A DNA stretch of 64,000 nucleotides from assembly GCF_035917675.1 (NCBI RefSeq), contig NZ_CP109104.1:4526001-4590000 (forward strand), in the 5' to 3' direction. Under the pieces are notes generated by a model that saw only the letters and a list, made by a program, of their open reading frames with translations, was not told where the DNA came from and did not search any database. The stretch comes from Streptomyces sp. NBC_01775. Lineage in GTDB: Bacteria > Actinomycetota > Actinomycetes > Streptomycetales > Streptomycetaceae. Below are positions 1 through 10,331 of this stretch, in pieces. Positions within the stretch are counted from its first letter, which is position 1, and each line of letters opens with the position of its first letter. A program made the position numbers and the translations under genes.

Positions 1-2384
<2,384 letters not shown>

Positions 2385-2392
2385 CTATGTCT

Positions 2393-2413
2393 CTTGAGTG
2401 AGGCTGACTCAAG
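2393..2413. promoter_or_regulatory. HAIR operator 1 (HspR site) of dnaK
   Basis: Perfect CTTGAGT-N7-ACTCAAG inverted repeat, 24 bp before the dnaK ATG. This is exactly the HAIR consensus bound by the MerR-family repressor HspR in Streptomyces and Mycobacterium. A candidate minus-strand -35 box TTGACG lies at 2440-2435, placing the -10 region on the operator's upstream edge; repressor binding would block promoter access. Confidence 0.93.
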
Positions 2414-2444
2414 AGTGCATCACCTTCGCCGCCGCGTCAAAAAG

Positions 2445-2465
2445 CATGAGTGGAAGAGACTCAAT
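2445..2465. promoter_or_regulatory. HAIR operator 2 (degenerate HspR site) of dnaK
   Basis: CATGAGT-N7-ACTCAAT, matching 12 of the 14 HAIR positions with the correct 7-nt spacer. It lies 52 bp upstream of HAIR operator 1, about five helical turns, a phase that would allow cooperative HspR binding. Multiple HAIR sites before dnaK are known in S. coelicolor. Confidence 0.75.
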
Positions 2466-2703
2466 CTGGCTGCTCGCCCCCTGCGCAGGGCGCCCGGACG
2501 GGCCGCCGGCAGCCCGTCCGAGGGGGCACTTCCCGGCCGAAGACCGGGGGAGACCGAGGGCCGGGGCGACGCAAATCACCGGCAGGGGCGGGTGCAGGCG
2601 CTCACGGCTAGTGGGTAGTCTCGTACGAACTGGATAAGTTACTGCTTAGTACACGACCTCCCCAGCCTCCGGCCAGGTGGTACCCCCACTCCGAGGAGCC
2701 GTT
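2466..2703. other. Divergent intergenic region between dnaK and the Fe-S oxidoreductase gene
   Basis: No gene is visible. The right part is less GC-rich and presumably carries the rightward promoter. A short dyad TAAG-N6-CTTA lies at 2635-2648 and could be a regulator half-site pair, but I cannot match it to a known family. The ribosome site GAGGAG at 2695-2700 decides the ATG at 2704 over an upstream GTG at 2677 that has no ribosome site. Confidence 0.5.
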
Positions 2704-5031
2704 ATGCAACTCGCCGCGATCGTCATCACGCTGGTACTCACAGCGGTCGGCGTGGCGCTTTTCGCCCGCGCCATCGCGCAGATCTACCGCTTCGTGAAGC
2801 TCGGTCAGCCGCTCCCCGCGGGCACGCGCAAGGACAGTCCCCAGCAGCGCACGGCCACCCTGATCAAGGAGTTCCTCGGGCATACGAGGATGAACAGGTG
2901 GGGCGTCGTCGGCGCCGCCCACTGGTTCGTGGCGATCGGCTTCCTCACGCTGCCACCGACGATCATCAACGCCTACGGCCAGCTCTTCAAGGCCGACTGG
3001 GTGCTGCCGGTCATCGGGGACTGGCTGCCCTACGAGCTCTACATCGAGTTCATCGGCCTCGCGACCACCGTCGGCATCGCGGTCCTCATGGTGATCCGGC
3101 TGCTGAGCCTGCCCTCCCGCGCGGGCCGCAAGTCCCGCTTCACCGGCTCCAAGGCCTGGCAGGGATACTTCGTCGAGTACGTCATCTTCGTCATCGGCCT
3201 GGCCATCCTCACGCTGCGCGGCCTGGAGGGCGCGCTGCACCACGTGGACAGCTACGAGGCGTCGTTCTTCCTCTCGTACCCCCTGGTCGCGGCCTTCCAC
3301 GGGCTGAGCGTGAGCACCTTGCAAACGCTCGTCTACCTCGCGGCGCTGGTGAAGCTCGGCACCACCATGATCTGGATGATCACGGTCGGCCTGAACACCA
3401 ACATGGGTGTGGCCTGGCACCGCTTCCTCGCCTTCTTCAACATCTGGTTCAAGCGGGAGGCCGACGGCGGCACCGCGCTGGGCGAGTTGCAGCCGATGAT
3501 GTCCGGCGGCAAGGTCATCGACTTCGAGACCGCGCTGGACGACTCGGACGACGAGAACGCCCAAGAGGTCCGCTTCGGCGCCTCCCAGGTCGAGGACTTC
3601 TCCTGGAAGGGCATCCTCGACTTCTCCACCTGCACCGAGTGCGGGCGCTGCCAGTCGCAGTGCCCCGCCTGGAACACCGGCAAGCCGCTCTCCCCGAAGC
3701 TGCTGATCATGTCGCTGCGCGACCACGCGCACGCCAAGGCGCCGTACCTGCTGGCGGGCGGCGGCAAGACGATGGAGGGCGAGGAGAAGGCCACCGCCGA
3801 GCAGCTCAAGGACGTACCGCAGTCCGCGCTGGACGAGGCCGCACGCCCGCTGGTCGGCACCGCGGAAGAGGGGGGTGTGATCGACCCGGACGTGCTGTGG
3901 TCGTGCACCACCTGCGGCGCCTGCGTCGAGCAGTGCCCCGTCGACATCGAGCACATCGACCACATCGTCGACATGCGCCGCTACCAGGTGATGATCGAGA
4001 GCGCGTTCCCCTCCGAGGCCGGGACGATGCTCAAGAACCTGGAGAAGAAGGGCAACCCCTGGGGCCTGGCCAAGAAGCAGCGCCTCGAGTGGACCAAGGA
4101 GGTCGACTTCGAGGTCCCGGTCGTCGGCAAGACGGTGGAGGACCTGACCGAGGTCGAATACCTGTACTGGGTCGGCTGCGCCGGGGCCCTGGAGGACCGC
4201 GCGAAGAAGACGACCAAGGCGTTCGCGGAGCTGCTGCACATCGCGGGGGTCAAATTCGCGATCATGGGCGGCGACGAGAAGTGCACCGGGGATTCCGCCC
4301 GCCGCCTGGGCAACGAGTTCCTCTTCCAGCAGCTGGGCGAGGAGAACGTCGCCACGCTGAACGCCGCGTTCGGCGAGACCGATCCGGATGACGAGGGCGC
4401 GGAGGGGACCAAGAAGCCGAAGGCGTCGAAGAAGATCGTCTCGACCTGCCCCCACTGCTTCAACACGATCGCCAACGAGTACCCGCAACTCGGCGGCCAC
4501 TACGAGGTCATCCACCACACCCAGCTGCTCCAGCACCTGATCGACGAGGGCAAGCTGGTGCCGGTCACCCCGGTCGAGGGTCTGATCACCTATCACGACC
4601 CGTGTTATCTGGGCCGGCACAACAAGGTCTACACACCCCCGCGCGAGATCATCGGCCGCGTTCCCGGGCTGCGGAACGAGGAGATGCACCGGCACAAGGA
4701 GCGCGGCTTCTGCTGCGGCGCGGGCGGCGCCCGGATGTGGATGGAAGAGCGCATCGGCAAGCGCATCAACAACGAACGTGTGGACGAGGCCCTCTCCCTC
4801 AACCCGGACATCATCTCCACCGCCTGCCCCTTCTGCCTCGTCATGCTCACCGACTCCGTCAACGGCAAGAAGGCCGCCGCTGGCAGTGGCTCCGCCACGG
4901 GCGGCCAGGCCAAGGAGAACCTCCAGGTCGTCGACGTGGCCCAGCTGCTGCTCGACTCCGTCAGGACGCCGGCCGATCCGGTGGACGACGGCGAGGAGAC
5001 GAAGGAGCCCGAGCCGGAGCCCGCGCAGTAG
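2704..5031 (+). CDS. Membrane Fe-S oxidoreductase, EtfD-like (heterodisulfide reductase type)
   Basis: Probably passes electrons from electron-transfer flavoprotein (fatty-acid beta-oxidation) to menaquinone; this role is inferred from the mycobacterial relative EtfD. The 775-aa protein has an N-terminal NarI-like membrane domain with several hydrophobic helices (to about residue 245), then a ferredoxin domain with CTECGRCQSQCP near 310 and CTTCGACVEQCP near 401. Two CCG (HdrB-like) domains follow: one around 490-610 ending in CPHC, the second with HDPCYLGRH and CCGAGGARM near 670 and CPFC near 715. All cluster cysteines appear present. It stands alone, divergent from dnaK, with a strong hairpin 70 bp after the stop. 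The tail after 740 is low complexity and acidic. Confidence 0.9.
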   Translation: MQLAAIVITLVLTAVGVALFARAIAQIYRFVKLGQPLPAGTRKDSPQQRTATLIKEFLGHTRMNRWGVVGAAHWFVAIGFLTLPPTIINAYGQLFKADWVLPVIGDWLPYELYIEFIGLATTVGIAVLMVIRLLSLPSRAGRKSRFTGSKAWQGYFVEYVIFVIGLAILTLRGLEGALHHVDSYEASFFLSYPLVAAFHGLSVSTLQTLVYLAALVKLGTTMIWMITVGLNTNMGVAWHRFLAFFNIWFKREADGGTALGELQPMMSGGKVIDFETALDDSDDENAQEVRFGASQVEDFSWKGILDFSTCTECGRCQSQCPAWNTGKPLSPKLLIMSLRDHAHAKAPYLLAGGGKTMEGEEKATAEQLKDVPQSALDEAARPLVGTAEEGGVIDPDVLWSCTTCGACVEQCPVDIEHIDHIVDMRRYQVMIESAFPSEAGTMLKNLEKKGNPWGLAKKQRLEWTKEVDFEVPVVGKTVEDLTEVEYLYWVGCAGALEDRAKKTTKAFAELLHIAGVKFAIMGGDEKCTGDSARRLGNEFLFQQLGEENVATLNAAFGETDPDDEGAEGTKKPKASKKIVSTCPHCFNTIANEYPQLGGHYEVIHHTQLLQHLIDEGKLVPVTPVEGLITYHDPCYLGRHNKVYTPPREIIGRVPGLRNEEMHRHKERGFCCGAGGARMWMEERIGKRINNERVDEALSLNPDIISTACPFCLVMLTDSVNGKKAAAGSGSATGGQAKENLQVVDVAQLLLDSVRTPADPVDDGEETKEPEPEPAQ

Positions 5032-5100
5032 CGTCCGCACCTGGGCAGTCGTTTCGTCGTAGGCCTATTACGGCCGTAAACCGACTGCCATGAACCGCTC

Positions 5101-5135
5101 AATGGCCGGTTCCGTAATCCACGGGACCGGCCATT
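5101..5135. terminator. Hairpin terminator after the Fe-S oxidoreductase gene
   Basis: A 10-bp perfect stem (AATGGCCGGT pairing with ACCGGCCATT) extends by three more pairs including one G-U, with a 9-nt loop. It lies 70 bp after the stop codon and is followed by a short T-containing stretch (gtgtttc). Confidence 0.8.
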
Positions 5136-5309
5136 GCGTGTTTCTCAACAAGTCATGGTCAAATGCGTTCACTTAATGCACCACACGAGCCAAACCACCG
5201 TCGCGGTATACCCATAGCGGTGCGCCCGTCCTAGCCTCCTAAACGCGCAGCGCAGGAACAGCCGCGACAGCAGCGCGCCAGCAGCCAGGAACGCGAGGAG
5301 GAGCAGCAG

Positions 5310-5531
5310 GTGTCGGACCGTGACGCCCCCGGTCGGACGGCCCCGGAAGGACCGGCCGGCCAAGACCGGCCCCCGGCCGGAGCGAGGCTCCGGTCGCCCG
5401 GCGCCGTGCGCCGCTCCTGCTCGTCCCCCCGCCTCCCGCACCACACCGGGGAGTGCCCGGCCGGGGCACACCGCGCCGGTGCGGATTCCATCCGTTCACC
5501 GACCCTCGCCGAGGAGGGCACCGGATGCTGA
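5310..5531 (+). CDS. Possible small coupled ORF before the ATP-binding protein
   Basis: A 73-codon ORF begins with GTG behind the good ribosome site AGGAGGAG and ends with a TGA inside the next gene's first codons (ATGCTGA). This arrangement would allow translational coupling. The peptide is rich in Ala, Pro, Arg and Gly with no recognisable domain, and third positions are G/C-rich as in real genes here. It may instead be untranslated leader. Weak call. Confidence 0.3.
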   Translation: MSDRDAPGRTAPEGPAGQDRPPAGARLRSPGAVRRSCSSPRLPHHTGECPAGAHRAGADSIRSPTLAEEGTGC

Positions 5532-5929
5532 CCCCCGAGCTTCTCTGCCGTCTCCGCTTCACCCTCAGAGACCTGCCCAGGCTGCGGATCGAGGTGGAGT
5601 CCTGCGCCGCCTGGGCGGGCCTGTGCGAGCCGCGAAGGGGTGAGTTCGTGGTCGCGGTCGACGCCGTGGCCACCAACGCCGTCGAGCACGCGGGCGGCGG
5701 CGGACAACTCCTGCTGCGGCACATCGGCGACGAGCTGGAGTGCCAGGTCGCCGACTCCGGCCCCGGCTTCACCGAGGACGTGATCCCCGAGCTCCTGCCG
5801 GGCCTGGACGGCGCCCCCACGGGCCGCGGCCTGTGGCTGGCCAAACTGGTCACCGACCGGCTGACGGTCGGTGACGCCGGGGGCCAGGGCTCCGTCGTCA
5901 CCTTCGCGGTCCGCCTGCCCCGGGGCTGA
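5525..5929 (+). CDS. ATP-binding protein, RsbW/SpoIIAB-like anti-sigma factor kinase
   Basis: Single-domain GHKL ATPase of 134 aa. The N box reads DAVATNAVEHA at residues 46-56, the G1 box VADSGPGF at 75-82 and the G2 box GRGLWLAK at 100-107, so the ATP pocket looks intact. Such proteins usually phosphorylate an anti-sigma antagonist or sequester a sigma factor; streptomycetes encode dozens, most as orphans. No antagonist or sigma gene is adjacent, so the partner is unknown. The ATG at 5525 follows GAGGAGG by about 7 nt; a longer frame from 5453 lacks a ribosome site. Confidence 0.88.
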   Translation: MLTPELLCRLRFTLRDLPRLRIEVESCAAWAGLCEPRRGEFVVAVDAVATNAVEHAGGGGQLLLRHIGDELECQVADSGPGFTEDVIPELLPGLDGAPTGRGLWLAKLVTDRLTVGDAGGQGSVVTFAVRLPRG

Positions 5930-5956
5930 GGCCTCACGCTACGGAAAACCGGCGCC

Positions 5957-5980
5957 GGGGGTGGCACTGGCTCCACCCCC
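5957..5980. terminator. Hairpin after the ATP-binding protein gene
   Basis: GGGGGTGG pairs perfectly with CCACCCCC over an 8-nt loop, 27 bp after the stop codon. It is followed immediately by a CCCCCGTACGGGGG palindrome (5976-5989) that competes for the right arm. No T-tract. Moderate support as a terminator. Confidence 0.5.
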
Positions 5981-6083
5981 GTACGGGGGCTGGCTCCACC
6001 GGGGGCCCCTAGGGGATGTCACAGGTCAGCAGCGATGTCCGGTCATCTCACTCGCCCATGGCACCGAGGTCCGCGCGACACGG

Positions 6084-6089
6084 TACGTT
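6084..6089 (+). promoter_or_regulatory. -10 box TACGTT for a probable leaderless transcript
   Basis: TACGTT sits 7 nt before the GTG at 6097, and there is no ribosome site before that GTG. This TANNNT-plus-7 spacing is typical of leaderless actinobacterial mRNAs, where transcription starts at the start codon. Confidence 0.55.
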
Positions 6090-6096
6090 CGATTGC

Positions 6097-7077
6097 GTGG
6101 CTGGTTTCAGAAGCGGACGCGGCCGGGACTCCCGGGGCGCGCAGCAGCATGGGCATTCCCCTCAGCACCCGCAGGGTTCGCCGTACCCCCAGCAGGGCCG
6201 GGACCCGGGGCCCTGGCAGGGCGGTCGGGCGCCGGGAGGTGCCCCAGGACCGGGTCCGGGGCCGGGCCAGGGGCCTGGGCCTGGGCCGTACGGCCCTCGG
6301 GGCGGGCCGGATGAGCCCGAGTACTTCGGGGATCCACATCCCCCGCAGTACGGCGCGCCTCCGCACGGCCAGGGCCCGTACGGTCCTGGCGCGGGCGGTC
6401 ACGACCCGTACGCCAACAACCCGGGCAGCACACAGTCGTTCAGCGTTCCGGACCCCTATGGCCCAGGCGGCCCGCAGGGCCCCGACCCGTACGGCGACGA
6501 CGGGTACGGGGGCAACGCCCCGGCACCCCCCTCGGGCCCGCGGCTGCACTGGAAGGCGCTGCTGAGCGGGATCGTCCTGCACCCCAACGCCACGTTCTGG
6601 CAGATGCGGGACTACGCGGTGTGGGGCCCCGCGCTGATCGTCACCTTCCTCTACGGCCTGCTCGCGGTCTTCGGCCTCGACAAGGCCCGCGAGGACGTGA
6701 TCAACACGACGATCGGGCAGGCCATCCCGTACGTGCTCACCACCGGCGTCGCCGTGGTGATCGCCGGGCTCATCCTGGGCGCGGTCACCCACACCCTGGC
6801 ACGGCAGTTCGGCGGCAACGGCGCGTGGCAGCCCACGGTGGGGCTGGCCATGCTGATCATGTCCCTCACGGACGCGCCGAGGCTGCTGTTCGCGCTCTTC
6901 CTGGGCGGCAACGCCGGTCTGGTGCAGATCCTCGGGTGGGCGACGTGGGTGCTGTCCGGGGTGCTGTTCACCTCGATGGTCAGCCGCTCCCACGAGCTGC
7001 CGTGGCCCCGCGCGCTGGGGGCCTCCGCGATTCAGCTGCTGGCCCTGCTGTTCCTGATCAAGCTCGGCACGCTCTGA
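6097..7077 (+). CDS. Yip1-family integral membrane protein with Pro/Gly/Gln-rich N-terminus
   Basis: A 326-aa protein in two halves. Residues 1-140 are a disordered Pro/Gly/Gln/Tyr-rich segment with repeats like GPYGP and PDPYG. Residues 150-326 form a Yip1 domain with about five hydrophobic helices, beginning HWKALLSGIVLHPNATFWQM. Function of bacterial Yip1 proteins is not established; membrane location is clear. The GTG at 6097 (VAGFRSGRGRD) is chosen because the family starts this way and a leaderless promoter box precedes it; a frame from 6016 adds an unrelated 27 residues. A strong bidirectional terminator separates it from the convergent lipase gene. Confidence 0.85.
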   Translation: MAGFRSGRGRDSRGAQQHGHSPQHPQGSPYPQQGRDPGPWQGGRAPGGAPGPGPGPGQGPGPGPYGPRGGPDEPEYFGDPHPPQYGAPPHGQGPYGPGAGGHDPYANNPGSTQSFSVPDPYGPGGPQGPDPYGDDGYGGNAPAPPSGPRLHWKALLSGIVLHPNATFWQMRDYAVWGPALIVTFLYGLLAVFGLDKAREDVINTTIGQAIPYVLTTGVAVVIAGLILGAVTHTLARQFGGNGAWQPTVGLAMLIMSLTDAPRLLFALFLGGNAGLVQILGWATWVLSGVLFTSMVSRSHELPWPRALGASAIQLLALLFLIKLGTL

Positions 7078-7131
7078 GCGGGGGGCTCTGCCGAGCCGGG
7101 GCGTCCGAGCGGTTTTCCGCGCGTCCCCTGT

Positions 7132-7183
7132 GTGACAGCCGGCCGCTTCCGGTTCAGCCCGGAAGCGGCCGGCTCTCTGTCAC
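7132..7183. terminator. Strong bidirectional terminator between convergent genes
   Basis: A 16-bp perfect stem (7137-7152 with 7159-7174) closes a 6-nt loop, ttcagc. An outer GTGACA/TGTCAC pair adds to it. It lies between the Yip1 gene and the convergent GDSL hydrolase gene. Confidence 0.9.
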
Positions 7184-7236
7184 CAGGGTTCGCGCCTCCT
7201 CCTGAGCGGCCTCGCTGAAGTCCATGCGGTTCGGTC

Positions 7237-7277
7237 GTGCCCCGAAGGGGCGCGGGGAACTGCGCGACCAGCCACGA
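7237..7277 (+). repeat. Streptomyces-type intergenic repeat, copy 1 (partial)
   Basis: Contains the core CGAAGGGGCGCGGGGAACTG and continues CGCGACCAGCC. The same core opens the longer copies at 40132 and, inverted, at 44674. Only the first 30 or so nt are shared here. The start forms a small hairpin, GCCCC-gaa-GGGGC. Function unknown. Confidence 0.75.
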
Positions 7278-7316
7278 CGCAGTCGCAGACGGCGTACCGG
7301 ACTTCCAGCGGAACGC

Positions 7317-8855
7317 TCAGCTGAAGCGCTGTGCGGCCGATCCGTCACACGTCGCGAGGCGGGCCTGGGCCTCGGCCCCGGGGAGGCTCACACACAGGTT
7401 CCCGGAGGCGGCCTTCAGCGTGGCGCCGTCCTTCACGAACTGCTGGGCCGCGGCCCCCGAGCAGTTGCCGAGCGCCAGCGCCGCGCCCTCCTTCACTCCG
7501 CCCTCGCTCTCCACACAGCGGTCGTGGGTCTGCCCGGCGTACAGGGCGCGGCCCGCGGAGTCGTACCACCACAGCTGGTTGCGCTGGGAGCCGCACGCCC
7601 ACCCGCGCACATCGGTGCCCACCGCGCTGTGCGCGCTGTCGGCGTCCAGGCAGGTACCCGTCGCCGCGTTCCGCAACGGCTTGAAGGAGTCGTCCCACGC
7701 CTGCTGGTACAGCTTCGGCGAGCCCTTGCCGTCCGGGTCAGCGCAGGAGGCTTCGCGTACGCCGTTCTGCCCGGCCTTGTACATCTCGGTGAAGCAGGAG
7801 GCGAAGGCGCCATGCCCTCGCTCGTTCGGGTGGAAGGACTGGCGTACGGAGTTGGCGTCGGGCGGGAAGGGATTGGCGATGTCCACGTACAGCCCGCGCG
7901 CCCAGGGGTTCTCCATGCAGACCTCGTGGCCGTGGAAGAGCCGGGAGGCGTCCAGGTAGCTGGCGCCGGAGCCCTGGGCGGCCTTGCGCACGCCCTTCTC
8001 GAAGGCGGGCACGGCGGTGTTGCGGCCCCAGGCGGCGTCGCTGGTGTGACCGACGCAGCCGCCGACGAGCTTGCCGGGGAACTTGGGGTTGTCCTTGATG
8101 TCGGGGCCGATGGGGCTGGGGTAGCCCATGACGACGAGTTGGTAGTCGCCGTCGGCGTAGCCCGCGTCGCGCATCACGGACTTCAGGTCGCTCACGGTCC
8201 GTTCGACCTTGGGCACGAGCCCGTCGATCCTGGCCTGCCATCCGGGGTCGTACTTCGGCTCGCAGGGCCCCTGAAGCGTGAGATAGCGGATGACGCAGTC
8301 CGTCATGACGGGCCCGAACTGGAGGTCGTCGTTGGCGCCGACGACCAGCATGATCTGCTTCAGCCGGGTGTTGCGCGCCTTGATGGCCAGACTGTCGCTC
8401 TGCACCAGTTCATCGGCGTACTGCTTGGTGCCGCCGACGCGGATGTTCTCCGTACTGGCCCCGGAGCAGGCGACGTTGTACGTCACGTCCGCCTGGATAC
8501 CCGTGCGGTGCACGGCGGAGTCGGGCGACCTGTGGCACCAGTTGTCGGGTCCGTTGGTGCCCGGCTCGTACGTGCCGACGCCCTCGCCCGAGATCTCGCT
8601 GTCCCCGAGCGAGATGAGGCTGCTCTTGCGCTGTTCCACGGGCCGTTCACCGGGGCTGCCGTAGAGCTTCTGCGCCTCCTCGGCTCTGATCTTCTCCAGC
8701 TCCGGCGGCAGCGGCGTGCCCGCACGCACGCTCTGCCGGGCCTCGGCCTCGGCTCCCGGGGACGGCGGCGCCGACGCCGCGGTCGCCGCGCCCGCTCCCC
8801 CGAGGGCCATCACCAGCGCCGCCACTACCGCTGTCACGGGTCTCGCACGAGCCAT
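7317..8855 (-). CDS. Secreted SGNH/GDSL hydrolase with C-terminal ricin-type lectin domain
   Basis: Extracellular esterase/lipase-type enzyme of 512 aa. A Sec signal peptide (MARARP, then a hydrophobic core ending ATAASA near residue 28) precedes the catalytic domain. Block I is GDSE at 84-87 rather than GDSL; the block III motif is VGANDD and the C-terminal catalytic His lies in SFHPNERGH. Residues 390-512 form a beta-trefoil ricin B lectin with repeated QW-like and CxD elements (GTCLDADS, DRCVES, NLCVSL), suggesting carbohydrate anchoring of the enzyme to a polymer. The ATG follows a GGGAGA site. The substrate is unknown. Confidence 0.88.
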   Translation of the reverse strand: MARARPVTAVVAALVMALGGAGAATAASAPPSPGAEAEARQSVRAGTPLPPELEKIRAEEAQKLYGSPGERPVEQRKSSLISLGDSEISGEGVGTYEPGTNGPDNWCHRSPDSAVHRTGIQADVTYNVACSGASTENIRVGGTKQYADELVQSDSLAIKARNTRLKQIMLVVGANDDLQFGPVMTDCVIRYLTLQGPCEPKYDPGWQARIDGLVPKVERTVSDLKSVMRDAGYADGDYQLVVMGYPSPIGPDIKDNPKFPGKLVGGCVGHTSDAAWGRNTAVPAFEKGVRKAAQGSGASYLDASRLFHGHEVCMENPWARGLYVDIANPFPPDANSVRQSFHPNERGHGAFASCFTEMYKAGQNGVREASCADPDGKGSPKLYQQAWDDSFKPLRNAATGTCLDADSAHSAVGTDVRGWACGSQRNQLWWYDSAGRALYAGQTHDRCVESEGGVKEGAALALGNCSGAAAQQFVKDGATLKAASGNLCVSLPGAEAQARLATCDGSAAQRFS

Positions 8856-9202
8856 GAGGTGGTCTCCCTTATCGCCGGCAACTGTTGTTACCAGCGGTAC
8901 TTACCCGCAAGTACCGAAAAGGGGAACCACCCGTGCACGTCTCTTTACTCTCCGCAGCAGGCGCCGCGGCGAGTTCCGGCCGCGTGCGTCACGGTGTGGG
9001 CCCTGGTCCCTTGGTGGGCCGCAGTAGAGTGGAGATATAGGGGTGTAAGGGGGAAATCCTTACATAGGCACCATCAACGCTGTGAGCACTGTGAGCCCCG
9101 TGAGCCCCGTGGACTACGAGCTTGCGGGCTTGCGGGCTTGCGGTCTCGGTAATGGCGGGACCAGCGATCCGGTGCCGGCTCTTCGCGGACGGACGGCAGA
9201 CG
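8856..9202. other. Divergent intergenic region between the lipase and DUF5994 genes
   Basis: No gene is visible. It holds the minus-strand lipase leader, a dyad at 9044-9064, and short direct repeats near 9085-9145 (GTGAGCCCC twice, CTTGCGGG three times). A TAGAGT box at 9025-9030 could be a rightward -10. Confidence 0.5.
9044..9064. promoter_or_regulatory. Candidate operator TGTAAGG-N7-CCTTACA
   Basis: A perfect 7-bp inverted repeat with a 7-nt spacer, just downstream of the TAGAGT box in the leader of the DUF5994 gene. The size fits a dimeric repressor site. I do not recognise the regulator. Confidence 0.45.
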
Positions 9203-9763
9203 ATGACGAATTCCCCTGACAGCACTCCCCGCACCGCACCCCCGGCACCGCCCGAGACGGCTGAGACGATAGGGCCGGCCGAGGCGACAGACCCGGTCGA
9301 GGTGACAGACCCGGTCGAGGTGACAGACCCGGTCGGCCCGGCTGAGATGAGGCGGGGGCATGTGGTGCTGGTGCCCGACCCGGAGCGGAGCCGCGAGGGC
9401 ATTCTCGACGGCGCCTGGTGGCCGAGCTCCCGAGACGTGGGCGCCGAACTCCCCGGCCTGGTCGCGGCGCTGACGGAACTGCTGGGCCCCATCACGCGGG
9501 TAGGCGTGGACACGGAAGCGTGGGACGGGGTACAGAAGCCGCTGTTCGTCCGCGGACAGCTCATCCACATCGACTGGTTCCCGCTCGGTGACGACACCGT
9601 GATCGTCACGCGCGGCGAACACGACCACTTCTCGCTCCTCGCGATCCCGCCGGAGGCGACGTACGAGGAGGCGCAGGCGGCGTTCCACAGGGCGGTGCAC
9701 CCGGACAACCAGAGGTCCGGCACACAGATCCTGGCGACCGGCGGACTCACGCGCGGCGCCTGA
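9203..9763 (+). CDS. DUF5994 family protein
   Basis: A 186-aa cytosolic protein of unknown function, of a family common in streptomycetes. The conserved domain begins near residue 50 (RRGHVVLVPDPERSREGILD) and contains GAWWPSSRD and GVDTEAWDG. The N-terminal 45 residues are a variable acidic/Pro linker containing three copies of a six-residue unit (TDPVEV-like) encoded by perfect or near-perfect 18-bp repeats. The ATG at 9203 is preferred; an ATG at 9152 in frame is possible. It converges on the phosphoribosyltransferase gene across a shared hairpin. Confidence 0.8.
   Translation: MTNSPDSTPRTAPPAPPETAETIGPAEATDPVEVTDPVEVTDPVGPAEMRRGHVVLVPDPERSREGILDGAWWPSSRDVGAELPGLVAALTELLGPITRVGVDTEAWDGVQKPLFVRGQLIHIDWFPLGDDTVIVTRGEHDHFSLLAIPPEATYEEAQAAFHRAVHPDNQRSGTQILATGGLTRGA
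9281..9334 (+). repeat. 18-bp in-frame tandem repeat, three copies, in the DUF5994 gene
   Basis: The unit is gaggtgacagacccggtc. Copies 2 and 3 are identical and copy 1 differs at one base. Each encodes E(A/V)TDPV, so copy-number change keeps the frame. Confidence 0.9.
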
Positions 9764-9768
9764 AGAGC

Positions 9769-9793
9769 GCGGCGCCTGATGAGGCGGCGCCGC
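9769..9793. terminator. Bidirectional hairpin between convergent genes
   Basis: GCGGCGCC pairs with GGCGCCGC over a 9-nt loop, in the 35-bp gap between the stops of the DUF5994 and phosphoribosyltransferase genes. Confidence 0.65.
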
Positions 9794-9798
9794 AGGGG

Positions 9799-10296
9799 TC
9801 AGGCGTCGAGAACCTGCCCCTCGCGCTGCACCACGGGCGGCTCGACAGACCACGGGAAGTTGATCCACTGGTCCGTGCGCTTCCAGACGTAGTCGCACTT
9901 GACCAGCGAGTGCGACTTCTCGTAGATGACCGCGCTGCGCGCCTCGGCGACGTGCTCGGCGCAGAAGTCCTGCACGAGCTTGAGGGTCTTGCCGGTGTCG
10001 GCCACGTCGTCGGCGATGAGTACCTTCTTGCGGCTCAGGTCAACGAGGTTGGGCACCGGCGGCAGCATGACCGGCATGTCGAGGGTTTCCCCCACACCGG
10101 TATAAAACTCCACGTTCATGACATGCAGGTTCTTGACGTCCAGGGCGTAGCCGAGGCCGCCTGCGACGAAGAGGCCGCCCCGCGCGATCGACAAGATGAT
10201 GTCCGGCTCGAACCCGTCGTCGGCCACGGACTGCGCCAGCTCGCGGGTGGCCTGCCCGAACAGGGAGTACGTCAGATTCTCGCGCTCGTCACTCAT
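9799..10296 (-). CDS. Phosphoribosyltransferase family protein
   Basis: Type I PRTase fold, 165 aa, cytosolic. The PRPP-binding motif VLIADDVADTGKTL lies at residues 92-105, and the PP-loop region SIARGGL at 37-43. It resembles the xanthine/hypoxanthine group, but the base cannot be told from sequence; a salvage role fits its position just downstream of dcd. The ATG at 10296 follows AGGGG by about 10 nt; an in-frame ATG at 10320 lies inside the tandem-repeat zone and is less likely. Confidence 0.87.
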   Translation of the reverse strand: MSDERENLTYSLFGQATRELAQSVADDGFEPDIILSIARGGLFVAGGLGYALDVKNLHVMNVEFYTGVGETLDMPVMLPPVPNLVDLSRKKVLIADDVADTGKTLKLVQDFCAEHVAEARSAVIYEKSHSLVKCDYVWKRTDQWINFPWSVEPPVVQREGQVLDA

Positions 10297-10331
10297 CTGG
10301 TGCTGCCCCTGGCCTCTCATATGTCGACGCG

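Noticed and set aside
2608..5040. 810-codon minus-strand frame antisense to the Fe-S oxidoreductase gene
   Set aside because: The plus-strand protein has all cluster motifs; the antisense frame has shadow composition only.
5169..5471. Minus-strand frame with a hydrophobic stretch (RHLLLLLAFLAAGALLSRLF)
   Set aside because: No start codon lies near the hydrophobic part and the upstream portion is antisense to the leader of the ATP-binding protein gene; no ribosome site.
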